The notes under the pieces are model-generated. The model searched no databases, had not been told where the DNA came from, and was given only the letters and a program-made list of their open reading frames with translations. From Symbiodinium natans (taxonomy: Eukaryota > Sar > Dinophyceae > Suessiales > Symbiodiniaceae): 64,000 nucleotides of DNA. Both the position numbers and the translations under genes were made by a program. The stretch is from positions 496,767-560,766 of the forward strand of contig CAJNDS010000269.1 of assembly GCA_905221605.1 (NCBI GenBank). The letters run 5' to 3'. Below, piece by piece: positions 48,338 to 59,800 of the stretch (positions are counted from its first letter, which is position 1; every line of letters starts with the position of its first letter).

Positions 48338-50780
48338 GACGCTCGAACCGGCGCAGGAGGAGGACTCACAGCTCTGGGGCCTCGTGAGGCCGTGGCCCGC
48401 GGAGGCTTCATGGGTGCAGGGTTAGTTAGGGTTTAGGGTAGGGTTTAGGGTTAGTTAGGGTTTAGGTCTTAGGGTTTAGGGTTAGCTAGGGTTGAGGGTT
48501 TAGGGTTTGCGGTTAGGGTTTAGGGTTTAGGTTTGGTTTAGGGTAAGGGGCTCCTTTTGCTTGAACGGCCACTCGGTTTTCCAAAGGTACGACGGCAGAG
48601 ATATGTAAGCATGTATGCATGTACGTTTGTTGTATTTCATTTTATGGTTGAATTAACTTGGAAATTTTGCTTGAATGGTTTCAGGTGTTGGTAGTATACT
48701 ACAGAAGATTCTATCACAGATGGCCTCCGCGAATGTCCATCAAAAAACCTCGCGGGGCCGGCGATCAGAAGCCCTAAACCCTAACCCCCAAACCCTTAGG
48801 GTTTAGGGCTTGGGTTCAGGGTCGGGGGTTCAGGGTTTAGGGTTGTCGGGGTGAGGGATAAGCCCTATAAGCCCCAACCCACCCTAAGCACCGCAATCCC
48901 GTGGCCAGGCGAGCGCGGAGCCAGCAAACATCACAAGTCCAAGCCTGGACACGACAAGATCCACAAGGGGTTTATAGGGTTTAGGGTGGGTTTATTCAGT
49001 GGTAAAAGGAGTGACCCCCAGAAGGGACGCTAAATCTTATTCCCCTAATATAACCACTATATATATATATATGTCTATATGTCTATATATACCTTATATA
49101 ATCCTACATACTTCGGTAGCCTCCAAGTAGCCCCTAGATAACCCCCAAGGTCCCTTGTAAGGGTCCCTCCTGTAGTCCCTTGAGTTTAGTGCTGACGGTA
49201 TAGGGTTGAGGGTGTGAAGTCCGCAGCTTCCCCCAAACTGGAAAGTGTTCCTGAGCCGCTTATTTCAGGGTTCAGGGTTTAGGGTTTAGGGTTTAGGGCT
49301 ACTCGCTGCAGCAGGATATCAGGGCCAGATGGTAAACAAGTAATCAACATAGCCCATGAGGTGACACTGTCGCATGCTACATGCTCAGCTCCCTAAGTTG
49401 TGTCCCTTTTCAATTACCCTAAAGAAGAGGGGCCGCTTCATAACAAGGACCTCAAAAGGGACCATATCTTAGAGAAGTGACCACAGATGTTTTGGGGCAT
49501 AGTTACCCATCTCCTTTCGGAATCAAGATCCGTTTATATATACAAAACCCAAGGTAATAGTAAATGTACTGCATTTCTTAGGGGTCTAAGGGGCCTACAC
49601 TCTGTCAACTTCAATCGCCTTTTGGGGCCGCGCTTGGGGTCCACCATGGCGGATCGGCTGGCGCCAGCTACTGCTTGGGCCTTGGAATTCTCCCAGAGAG
49701 AGCAATTGGGGGGAGGGGGGAGGGGGGAGGGGGGAGGGGGGGTAGGGTTGAGGGTTAAAGGGTTGAAGGGTTGAGGGTTGAGGGTTGAAGGGTTGAAGGT
49801 TTAGGGTTTAGGGTTTTAGGGTTTCCGGTGTTGATCTGCTCTTGCACTAGGTAGGCCCTTGGGATATTTCATGTCTTCCTTTATTGGGCTTTGAGAGGGC
49901 CGGTGTGGTAACTTCTTTGCATATGCCTGCGGAGCTGCATGCCAAAGTCACACAGGGGCTTATAGAAATTTAGGGTCATGAGAGTAAACCTAAACCCTAG
50001 ACCCTCAACCCTCAACCCGAGACCCTAAACCCATGTGGCCGCAGTAAAGCTGAGGCTTTTGCCACCTCTCGCCGCCACCAGCTGATTGTCATCTCATGCT
50101 ACACTCGCTGGGGTCTCACGCTTTTGACAAATGGGGGAGTTCTATGCAAGGGACATCAGGGGACGCTATCTGGTGCTGTCGGCAAACGGGGACTCAAAAG
50201 GCAAAGGTTCATTTGGCCATGTTGGACTGTGATGAGGCGCTTTGCAATGTTCTTGCTGCGAGCACGCGTGGAAAGGTTTCGTGTATCACGGTCAGGGTTG
50301 AGATCGATGCATGCGCACCCTAAACCCTACTTGGAGGTCTAGGGTACTTATAACCCCAGTTATATCTGCACTTAGAAGCCCCTAAGTTCTCTAAGTAGGT
50401 TAAAGGTGGACTTGTAAATAGGGTTACAAGTACCCATGAACCTCCAAGCAACCCTTTTGGGGGGCATCTGCATCCGGAAGGAACCCTAAACCCTTTCAAC
50501 CCTTTCAACCCTTTCAACCCTTTCAACCCTTTCAACCCTTTCAACCCTTTCAACCCTTTCAACCCTTTCAACCCTTTCAACCCTTTCAACCCTTTCAACC
50601 CTTTCAACCCTTTCAACCCTTTCAACCCTTTCAACCCTAAACCCTAAACCCTAAACCCTCTGCTTTTGCTCCCTGCGCTCGGCGCATCTCAGACGGCCCC
50701 CAGAGGCTTCGACAACCTGGCGCACGGCCCTCGCGGGAGGGAGGCCAAGAAGAGGCGCCCTCCCTTGAAGATCAAGAAGG
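48338..50780 (+). CDS. Unidentified gene sharing the EPAQEED exon with gene 6
   Basis: Islands are 48338-48421 (TLEPAQEEDSQLWGLVRPW then PAEASWVQ), 48908-48969 (GASKHHKSKPGHDKIHKG) and 50683-50780 (TAPRGFDNLAHGPRGREAKK then RRPPLKIKK). The first is related in DNA and protein to the exon at 33,939. The later exons are strongly basic, which suggests nucleic-acid binding, but no domain is recognised. Grouping and edges are inferred. Confidence 0.42.
50326..50453. mobile_element. Family 5 TIR element, copy 3
   Basis: Starts CCTACTTGGAGGTCTAGGGT and ends ACAAGTACCCATGAACCTCC then AAG; inverted ends of about 25 bp. A second, diverged copy is at 50,926-51,020. Confidence 0.8.
50478..50660. repeat. 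CCCTTTCAA 9-bp array
   Basis: About 17 perfect CCCTTTCAA units at 50,485-50,637, bordered on both sides by CCCTAAA. In the minus frame it would encode a Lys-Gly-Leu repeat, considered an artefact. Confidence 0.96.
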
Positions 50781-51367
50781 GGGTTTGGGGTTTAGGGTTT
50801 AGGGTTTGGGGTTTAGGGTTTAGGGTTTAGGGCCTGTTTAGGGTTTAGGGGGTTTAGGGTTGAGGGTTTAGGTTTTATGTAGGGTTCAGGGCACGGTCTG
50901 GAATGTCGAGGGCTGCTTCCGCTTCCCTACTTGGAGGTGCATGGGTACCGGTCTCATAAGCGCGAGACTCCAAAGTAAGGTCCAGGTACTTACGCGGTAC
51001 GTATAGGCCTCGAAGTCTACATAGGAACTACTCTAAAGCGCCCAAGGGCACCCCGTGTAGGCAGACCCCTAATCCCTAAGCCCGAAATCCCAAACCCTAA
51101 ATCCCTAAATCCCTACATCCCTAAATCCTAAACCAACCTCTAAATCCTCAAATCCGTAATGGCCCCTGCCCCTTGCACTCTGCTCGCCCAGCCCTCAGCC
51201 CTTCCTTCCATTCGCCACTGTAGACGAGGGTTTTAGAATTCAGGGTTCCTATGCAGTCCGGTCCGAAACCGAAACGCAGCGAACTCTCCTTGTCCCAGTC
51301 TCCTAAACCCTAAACCCTAAACCCTAAACCCTAAACCCTAAACCCTAAACCCTAAACCTGGCCCCAG

Positions 51368-51434
51368 TCTCTACACCTTTTGGATGGACACAAGCGACGG
51401 CCAGCTGGTGCTCCTCTCGGTGATCAAGGCCCCG
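51368..51434 (+). CDS. Lactonase exon 1 seen (LYTFWMDTSDGQLVLLS)
   Basis: Follows GGCCCCAG. A strand, turn with D-T-S-D-G, and strand pattern fits the first propeller blade. An upstream start exon is likely but not seen. Confidence 0.6.
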
Positions 51435-54400
51435 CATCTTCAGTCGCATGCACAGGCAGAGTCCTGCAGAAGGGCAACCTTAAGCCCTATACCCTAAAGC
51501 TTAAGCCCTGTACCCTAAACCTTAAACCCCACACCCTAAACCTTAAACCTCAAAACCCTAAATGGGTTTTAGCCGGGCCCGGAGAGTGTTATGCTTTTCA
51601 GTGCTTTCAAGGGTTCCATGGCCTGGGTCCTCAAGAGGGTAGGGGTGATCGCTCCGACGTTTCCCTGCATACCTCTGCCCCCCCCCCCCCCCAACAACCC
51701 CTAAACCCTAAACCCTAAACCCCAAACCCTAAAACCTCAAACCCTCCCACGTTCCTTCCTTTTCATGGCAGGAAGACTGCATGAACCCGGCCTTCTCTCG
51801 TTGGCATCCAAGGCAGGTCACTCGTCATGGGCAGGTGATCCTGGACCTTAGGGTTTAGGGTTTAGGGTTTAGGGTTTGTGGTCTTTTTGGGGTCCTTCTT
51901 GAATAGTGCCGTACAATAAAGGAGACCCAAAAAGGGGCCCAACTTAGTGAACTAACTACCCATCTGTACACCCTGTAAGGCCTTAAACACACACACGCAC
52001 ACAAACCTTTAAACCCCAAACCGTAAACCCTACACCCTACACCCTAAACCCTAAACCCTAAACCCTAAGCCAAACCCTAAGCCCTAAGCCAAACCCTAAG
52101 CCCTAAGCCAAACCCTAAGCCCTAAGCCCTTTCAACCCTAAGCAAAGCTACCTCGACTGCCAGGAAGAACGTCATGTACACATGCCGCGGACCCAGGTTT
52201 GCGAAAGCCTTTGCCCGCAGAATGGCGCACCTCAATGTGTGATGATCTGGGAAGTGTCCCAAAACACGGGGCACCCTTCTCGGGGTTCCTATAGTAAGGA
52301 GAATCGCATGTCTTGGGGCACCTTGAACCCTAAACCCTAAACCCTAAACGTCCCTAACCCTAAACCCTAAACCCTCAACCCTCAACCCTAAACCCTAAAC
52401 CCTAAACCCTCTTCTAGGAGAATCTTCACAAGGCACGGAGTCGGTCGCTGAGAACGGAAAGATCGATGCTTGGAGCGCCGGGGCCCCAGAAGTGCGCTGA
52501 AAGAGCAGAGGGCAGAGCCCTCCACACCGGTTAGGGTTTAGGGTTTAGGGTTTAGGGTTTAGGGTTTAGGGTTTAGGGTTTAGGGTTTAGGGTTTAGGGT
52601 TTAGGGTGTTGCGGTGTTAGGGTGTTAGGGTGTTAGGGTTTAGGGTTTAGGGTTACTATTTGGGATGTTCCCCCTTTATTATACTAACAGTCCTTAGTAG
52701 GGATCATACTAGGGGGCACTATAATCTCTATTAAGGGCTGTTAGTATGAGGGGGAAACATCCCAACTTACTCTTCGTACTGTTCTTGCTTGTATATCTGT
52801 GAGACTATTAGTATTACTGCCATTACTACTGTTTTTATTGGATAAAAACGATTGTTACACTACGATGACATATTGCTAGCATCTTACTAGCAAGTTTTAT
52901 TGCTGTCACTAGAATTTACCATCAGTACTACTGTGTACTCTCGGTACTATGCTTAATCCTCTTGCTATTATTACTCTTATGACACTTACTACAATCATTA
53001 GGTTCATTGATATTATTTCCGTTATTACAATTGTTACGATTATTGCGGCTTGTCTTTCATGAATAGTAATACTTTCATCATTGGTATGACGATTATCACA
53101 AATTCTGTTATTGCTGTTACTCCGATTGTTGCTGTTTACTTTTGCCATTTCACCGTTATAGCTTTTTCCTATCTTGACCTTCATTACTGGTGTTACCGAT
53201 AAGACGTCTGACTCTTATTGCTACTATTCTGAGTACTGCTATTATTGTTACTGTTGCCGTCGTAATTGTTATGACTACCATTGCTACCATGACCATGATG
53301 ACCACCATTGTGACTTCTGCAACCATTGCCTTTATTCGTATGATTCCTTGGATGATCTCGGTTGTTGCTGTCATTGCTACGGTTCTAAACCCTAAACCCT
53401 AAACCCTTGGTATAACTATTGCAACTACTCTGACTTTTGTTGCTATTGGCTTTTGTGGGCCGAGCATCGATCGCCAGGTTGACCCGAAGACCGGGCAGCT
53501 TACCAACATCGGGTCCTTCGACGTGCGGGGCATACCTTAGGGCCTAGGGTTTTGAAGTTTATGTCGGGTTTAGGGTTCAAGTTTATAGGTTTAAAGGGTT
53601 TAGGGTTTAAGGTTTAGGGTTTAGGGTTTGGGGTTTAGGGCTCGCTTGCAAAGCTGTGGGCGTGGCCGCGGCGCAGCACAGACGCCTTCCCTCAGGCTGG
53701 CGGCACTTCCACCTGCTACATCACGCTGGACAAGGCTCTCGGTCTCCTCAGGGATACCTGGAAATTATTTTTAAGTTTTTGGGTACTTTAATTCCTGAGA
53801 AACAGCTAAAATTACAATTTTCGCTAGGGTTCCAAGTTCAGTGTAGTCCCTGGCACTTGTCGGAAACCACCCTTAAACCCTTTTTAGGGCTTGGGGTCCC
53901 TTATAATTTAACCCCTTCATTTAGCGTTTGGGGTCCCTTATCGGCACCTTGTTCTCCCTTAAGCCCTACATAGACCCTGTGAATCCAAAGTTGGCCGCTG
54001 ACAAAAGGAGTGGTTTGGGAGACTGTCGACCTAGCATCATGGGTTCCCCTACTACCCCCCTTTGTACTACCCCCCTGGTCAAGGTTATTAAGTCGGGAAC
54101 CTGGAGGGAGTAGTATAGAGGGGGGTAGTGGTGAAATCCATGAAGGCCTGTGAGAACATGTTGGTGGTCAACTACTGGAACGACGCTGGGCTCCGTCTGG
54201 CACGGTTCGGCGGTCCAATGGTTTTCAAGTGTCTTCGGATATTTTGGGCCCCAAACTAACCCTAAACCCTAAACACTGTACCCTATGCGCTATACCCTGT
54301 AGACCCTAAGTCTCCAGGGCTTGGGTTCCCCAGTTCAGAACTTCCAGGCTACCTGGTAGCTGAGTAGTACCCTTTGCAGCTCTTTATTGTCATTTTGGGG

Positions 54401-56844
54401 TTTAGGTCTTTTCAGTGCCCTTTGCAGCTCTTTATTGCCCGTTTGGGGTTAGGTCTTTTCAGTATCCCTCGCAGCTCTTTTTTGCAGGTTTGGGGTTTAG
54501 TGTTTTTGGGGTTTAGGCCTTGTTTTGCCTTTTTTTGTTTAGGGCTTAGCCCCTTTTGCCATGTTTGAGTTTAGGCTTTCGGTTTTGGCACTCTTTTGCC
54601 CCTTTTTGGGGTTTAGGGTTCAGGCCTTTTTTGCCCTTCGTTTGTTGTGCTTAGGGTTTAGGGTTTAGTTTTTTTTTTTTTACCTGTTGATGGTTCCACC
54701 CCCCCCCAAAAAAAAAATGGCATCCTTACTATACTGCATTTAACAAGTAACCCACTCACAAAAGGGTTTAGGGTTTAGGGTTTAGGGATATGGTTGCTGG
54801 GCTACCAAGGCCACGATTGGCGTTTTCGGGCTGGACAAAGAGTCGGGAGCCGCGAGGGGCCCAAGCCGGGGGGGGGGGGGGGTTAGGGTTTAGGGTTTAG
54901 GGTTTAGGGTTTAGGGTTTAGGGTTTAGGGTTTAGGGTTTAGGGTTTAGGGTTTAGGGTTTAGGGTTTAGGGTTTGGGGTTTAGGGTTTAGGGTTTAGGG
55001 TTTAGGACCGGGAGTGGGAGATCTGAACATCCCAACCCTAAGCCCCTAAACCCTATACCCTAAACCGCCTGTGCTCGAGGTGAGCTGCCGCCGCTCTCTC
55101 TTTGATCCCAACGAGGGGCGGCCGATGAAGGCCTGGTCGCTTTTGCATGTTGCTTTGTGTTGTTTAGGGTTTAGGGTTTAGGGTTTAGGGTTTAGGGTTT
55201 AGGGTTTAGGGTTTAGGGTTTAGGGTTTAGGGTTTAGGGTTTAGGGCTTACGGTTTAGGGTTTAGGGTTTAGGGTTTAGGGTTTAGGGTTTAGGGTTTTG
55301 TGGCCGCTTCTTGGGTGAATGTTGACAAGGCACGCCACGATCGGCACGTGAACCACTCGGAGAACGATCCAAGTGCACAGCAGGAGCCGGAGACCCGGTG
55401 AGGATGGACCTTGTTTGCCTTGTCTCGCTTGTGTTAGTAGGTTTCAAGGTTCAGGGGCTACGTCTTGGGGCCCAGGATCGCCCCCATGTCGCCGCATCCC
55501 CCGGTAAAGGTCCTTTCTTGAGACTCAAATGTAGCGCTATTCTACTTGTCCCTTGTACTAGGTGTACACAACTGCAGGTAGTGTACCCTAAGTATCAGTA
55601 GATTTCCCTGGTGAAGGGTACATATTTCTACTACAGGTATCGTACATTTCGCTTTGAAAGGGAGCCCCTCAGGCCTAAACTCTAAAACTTTTTCAAGGGC
55701 ACATTCCCTTTGTTAAAGCTTAGTAGCTGAAGGAGCACACTTTACACTCTTTGGGAGACTTATAATCCCCTATAGATCTGAAGGTGTACACTTTTTTGGG
55801 CCCTAAACCCTAAACCCTAAACCCTAAACCCTAAACCCTAAACCCTAAACCCTAAACCCTAAACCCTAAACCCTAAACCCTATGAACTCAGCAACTAATT
55901 CTGTGGTGGGCAGCGCACACTGCCCGGCTCTTGTGCGGCGGGCGCCTCCTGGCCTGTGGTCGATGCCGACCGATGTCGGCAAGATTACGAGTTTCCTTGC
56001 ATCTCTAGATGTGTGATGTATAGATATACAGATGTAGATATAGACGCTCTAAATAAATGCATACGATAAATAGATAAATAGATAGAAATAAATAAAGATA
56101 CATATATATATATATATATGTACACATACATGCACACATGTGTGTATATATGTATATAAGAATGCGTTTACATGTATATCTAGAACACACACATATATAC
56201 ATATATACATGTTGTATGCATCTCTACATATAGATATCAAGTATGTGCGCAAACATACATTCGTATGCTCGCCTGTGCGTACGCACAAATTGCGGCGCCA
56301 CTCAGGAGGCAAGCCGACCCTCACTCACATGCCGTGATCCTGGATCCGTTCTATGGCTCGCATCCCGGCCAGCAGTGCGGACTTCGGACGCCGGCGTGGG
56401 GTGTCCGGGACGTGCGCGCATAGTGAGGAAGGATAGCCTACGTGCCCGACCTCGGCCGGCCCAGCACAATTTCCTGGCAGATATCCTAGAGACCCTAAGG
56501 CAGTTGTCAACGCGCCAGGAATGGATCTCATCCGTCAGTTCTACTACGATCCGGAGGCACTCGCACCTGCACTTCCTTGGGCCTAGAGTCTAGAGCCTAA
56601 ACCCTAAATTCCTGGAGCTCGGATGTAATTAAGCCCTCTCCTTCACTCCCTACCTCCTGCGCTCTTCACTTGCTATGTGGGGTGTCCCGTTTTTGGGGGG
56701 GCCTTTTTTGAGAATATTCTTCTGCAGTTGGGGGTAAAAAAATGGAGGTGACCCAAATTGTTGGAAACACACACCCCCATCCCCATGCTCCTTATGCAGC
56801 CCGAAGCTAAAGGCGCCATGTATGTACCCCAAAGCCGAAACCCT

Positions 56845-56876
<32 letters not shown>

Positions 56877-59800
56877 TACATGTGTGTGTAGGACCTTTAT
56901 GCGTCTACTGTTTTGGGTGCTTCTTTGATCATTGAATGTAATGAATTTTTTAAAACGAGTTTAAGAAATTCAAGTATTACAAATTTGCAACAAGTCTTCA
57001 AAGTATTCAGGAATGTATAAATTTAGCAGGGCCGAAATTCTTTCACCCAAGAATCCCAAGCCCTAAGGCCCCTAGCCCCAGAGCGTCATGCCCGCCAGCC
57101 CGAAAGCCCACCCTAGACCTGAAACCCCAAGTTGCGTGCACGGCCTAATTTAGGGTTTAGGGTTTAGACTTTAGGGTTTAGGGTTTAGTGTTTTGGGTTT
57201 AGGGTTTAGGGCTTAATGTTTCTGAACTTGGAGAGGCGGGGCAGCTCTTCGCCGCGGGGACTATGTCGTCTGGGCCTGCAGGCACGCCAAGCTCATGATC
57301 TTCCTAAACACCAAACCCCAAACCTAAGTCCTAAACCCCAAACCCTAAACCCCAAACCCTAAACCCCAAACCCCAAACCCTAACCCTATAAACCCTAAGC
57401 CCTAAACCCTAACCCCCAAGCCGCTTTAAGGATTTGTTTCGATCCCAAAGTTTACAGATTGCTTCCTCGGGGCTCCGGAGATACCATTCGGTTCTGTTGG
57501 TGCGTTTTAGCCCCCCGACTGGAGACCCCAAACCCTGAACCTTAAACCCTAAACCCTAAACCCTCAGGAGGGCCCTAAACGACCCTGAAGCCCAAGCCCG
57601 AATAATAGTACTCCCTTAGGGTCTTTTTGTACCATAACAATGCCCCAAAACCTCACTCTAATTCAGGCCCCCTATGTTACACCCTTCTACCCGTACCAAG
57701 TGCACAGCAGTGTGCCTGCGATGTGGCATGGGTCTGAATGCAGCCCCCTTCCTAATCCGTAAACCGTAAACCCTAAACCCTAAACCCTAAACCCTAAACC
57801 CTAAACCCAGGTCGCAAGGCTCTGGGCCCGCGGTACATCGAGTTCCACCCCACGTTGCCCATTTGCTATGTCGCAGCTGCCCAAGAATAGACGGCTGGTT
57901 TCGGGTTTAGGGTTTAGGGTTTAGGGTTTAGGGTTTAGGGTTTAGGGTTTAGGGTTCTCTGTAGGGGGTTCGAGGTTCTATCTCTCACATCAGAATTGCA
58001 TGAACGGAAATCACCTTGGATCAATGATCAATGGCCGTTGCTCCTGAAAAAACTAAACTCACAAAGAACTTACTGGGAGAACGAGTGAAACGAACGCGAC
58101 ATGTCAATTGCTTACTCGTTCGACAAGACACTGTTATCTCACATGCAAACCAAGTGAAGTCATGTGAAGTAGGGTTTATATTGCTGTTACTGGTGAGTGT
58201 ATATAAGGTTCCTTTTCAATATTGGTGAGTGTATCTACTCGGTGTCCTTTTGGGGATACAAGAAATAAAAACCCTACGTCTTGTAAGGCTTTAGGAAAGA
58301 AGAGAAAGCAGACAGAGCTTCCACCTAGGTTCGTTGAATGCCGAGTTTTTATTAGATGGGACAAAGGAGCATGCGAAAGAGAACGACTTGATATATATAT
58401 ATATATATATATGTATACGTATATATATATATATATACATGTTAGCAACAGGCTCAGTAAGCGAGCAACAAGTTCTGCCGTTTTGGACTCAGATTCAAAG
58501 CCAGGTAGTATTTATTCGAGCAGCTAGACTTCAAACATGTTTCATGTGTTTACTCGTGCACCTCCTTCCTTACTCTGACTCCTTATAAACTGTAACTGTA
58601 AAAGTAGTGACCTTGAAGCGAGGCATCATGACACTTCCTTGCGTGTAGGGTTTAGGGTAAGCCATAGGTGACAAGGAATACGGTGAACAAAGAGAAACAC
58701 AAATGGCAAATCGCGAGCTGATGAATGATGCGGAATACAAGCGCGGCACATCCTGACACTGTTTTTGGCTTTAGACGACGCAGAGGGCACGAGACCCCTT
58801 GATGAAGGAAGATGCCTCACTTTAAAGTGCAATCGGGGTCCCAGCCTAAATAGACCAGAAACCCTAAACCCCAAGCCCCAAACCCGAAACCCTAAATTAT
58901 TGAGGGTGACTGGGCTCTCTGGGGATGCAGCGTAGGCCTTGATTACAGACCGCAAAGGGCCCCGTATGGATATAGTTCCTCAAAATAAAAGCAGTCCTTT
59001 TTGGGACCGTCCTCTTTATCAGCTGCCGTACCATATAGCGTTGCAAAACCCGAAACCCTAAACCCTAAACCCTAAACCCTAAACCCTAAACCCTAAGCCC
59101 TAAGCCCTAAGCCCTAATCCAATGTACGGAGCTACCCGTGTTGTTTTTTCTTCACGAAGTGAGGTAAATGAGCTCGCGTCCGACATCTCGGTTTTCGAGT
59201 TCGACCATGAGGCTACGCAGGCCGGCAAGGGGGGTTTAGGGTTTAGGGTTTTGGGTTTAGGGTTTAGGGTTTAGGGTTTAGGGTTTAGGGCAGTTTGTGG
59301 CCCTTTGCGGGTCTCTTTCTCGCAGTACTTAAGGGTTTCGCATGTGTAGCTCGATCCTCAACCACGTAGTGTGTCTATCGCGTGGGCTCTCTCGGGAAGG
59401 CGAGGGCTTTTTGCTCTCAAGCACCCTAATTAGGCTTAGTGGCTCTCGGAGGGAAATTCGGGAATTAGGTACGTCAAATAGTCCCTGGAAGGGTTGCAGG
59501 TAAGGTCACGAGTTGCCTAAGAGGCCAAAACAAGCTCGCAAGCACCCCAAGCCCTAAACCCCAAGCCTTAAACCCTAAACCCCAAATCCTACTCCCCAAA
59601 CCCTAAACCCCGAACCCCAAACCACTTGAACCCTGGCAGGCCATCATCCAAGGCGGGCGCCAGGGTGCCGCCCAGGCTCGGGGGGGGGGGGGGGGGATGG
59701 ACTTTTGGACCTTTTTTGGTGGGGGGGGTGGGGGGGTTAGGGTTTAGACTTGTTTGGCCCCTTTTTTTGGGTGGGGGGGAGGGGGGTTTCTGTGGGTAGG

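Larger units (their letters stand above)
49000..50680. other. Presumed intron: TA microsatellite, family 7 tail, family 5 element, arrays
   Basis: TA run at 49,061-49,100, family 7 tail at 49,446-49,483, poly-G block GGGGGAGGGGGG at 49,710-49,742, TTGAGGG/TTGAAGGG units at 49,745-49,820, and the family 5 copy at 50,326-50,453. Frames at 50,096-50,342 are unassigned. Confidence 0.55.

Noticed and set aside
50320-50634. Minus-strand frame encoding a Lys-Gly-Leu repeat
   Set aside because: Direct translation of the CCCTTTCAA array.
52909-53402. Overlapping Ile/Val- and Tyr/Cys-rich frames on both strands
   Set aside because: Low-complexity trinucleotide-like DNA gives open frames in several phases; it lies inside a lactonase intron.
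56005-56324. Tyr/Ile-rich minus-strand frames
   Set aside because: Derived from TA/CATA microsatellite; the only supported coding sequence nearby is on + from 56,314.
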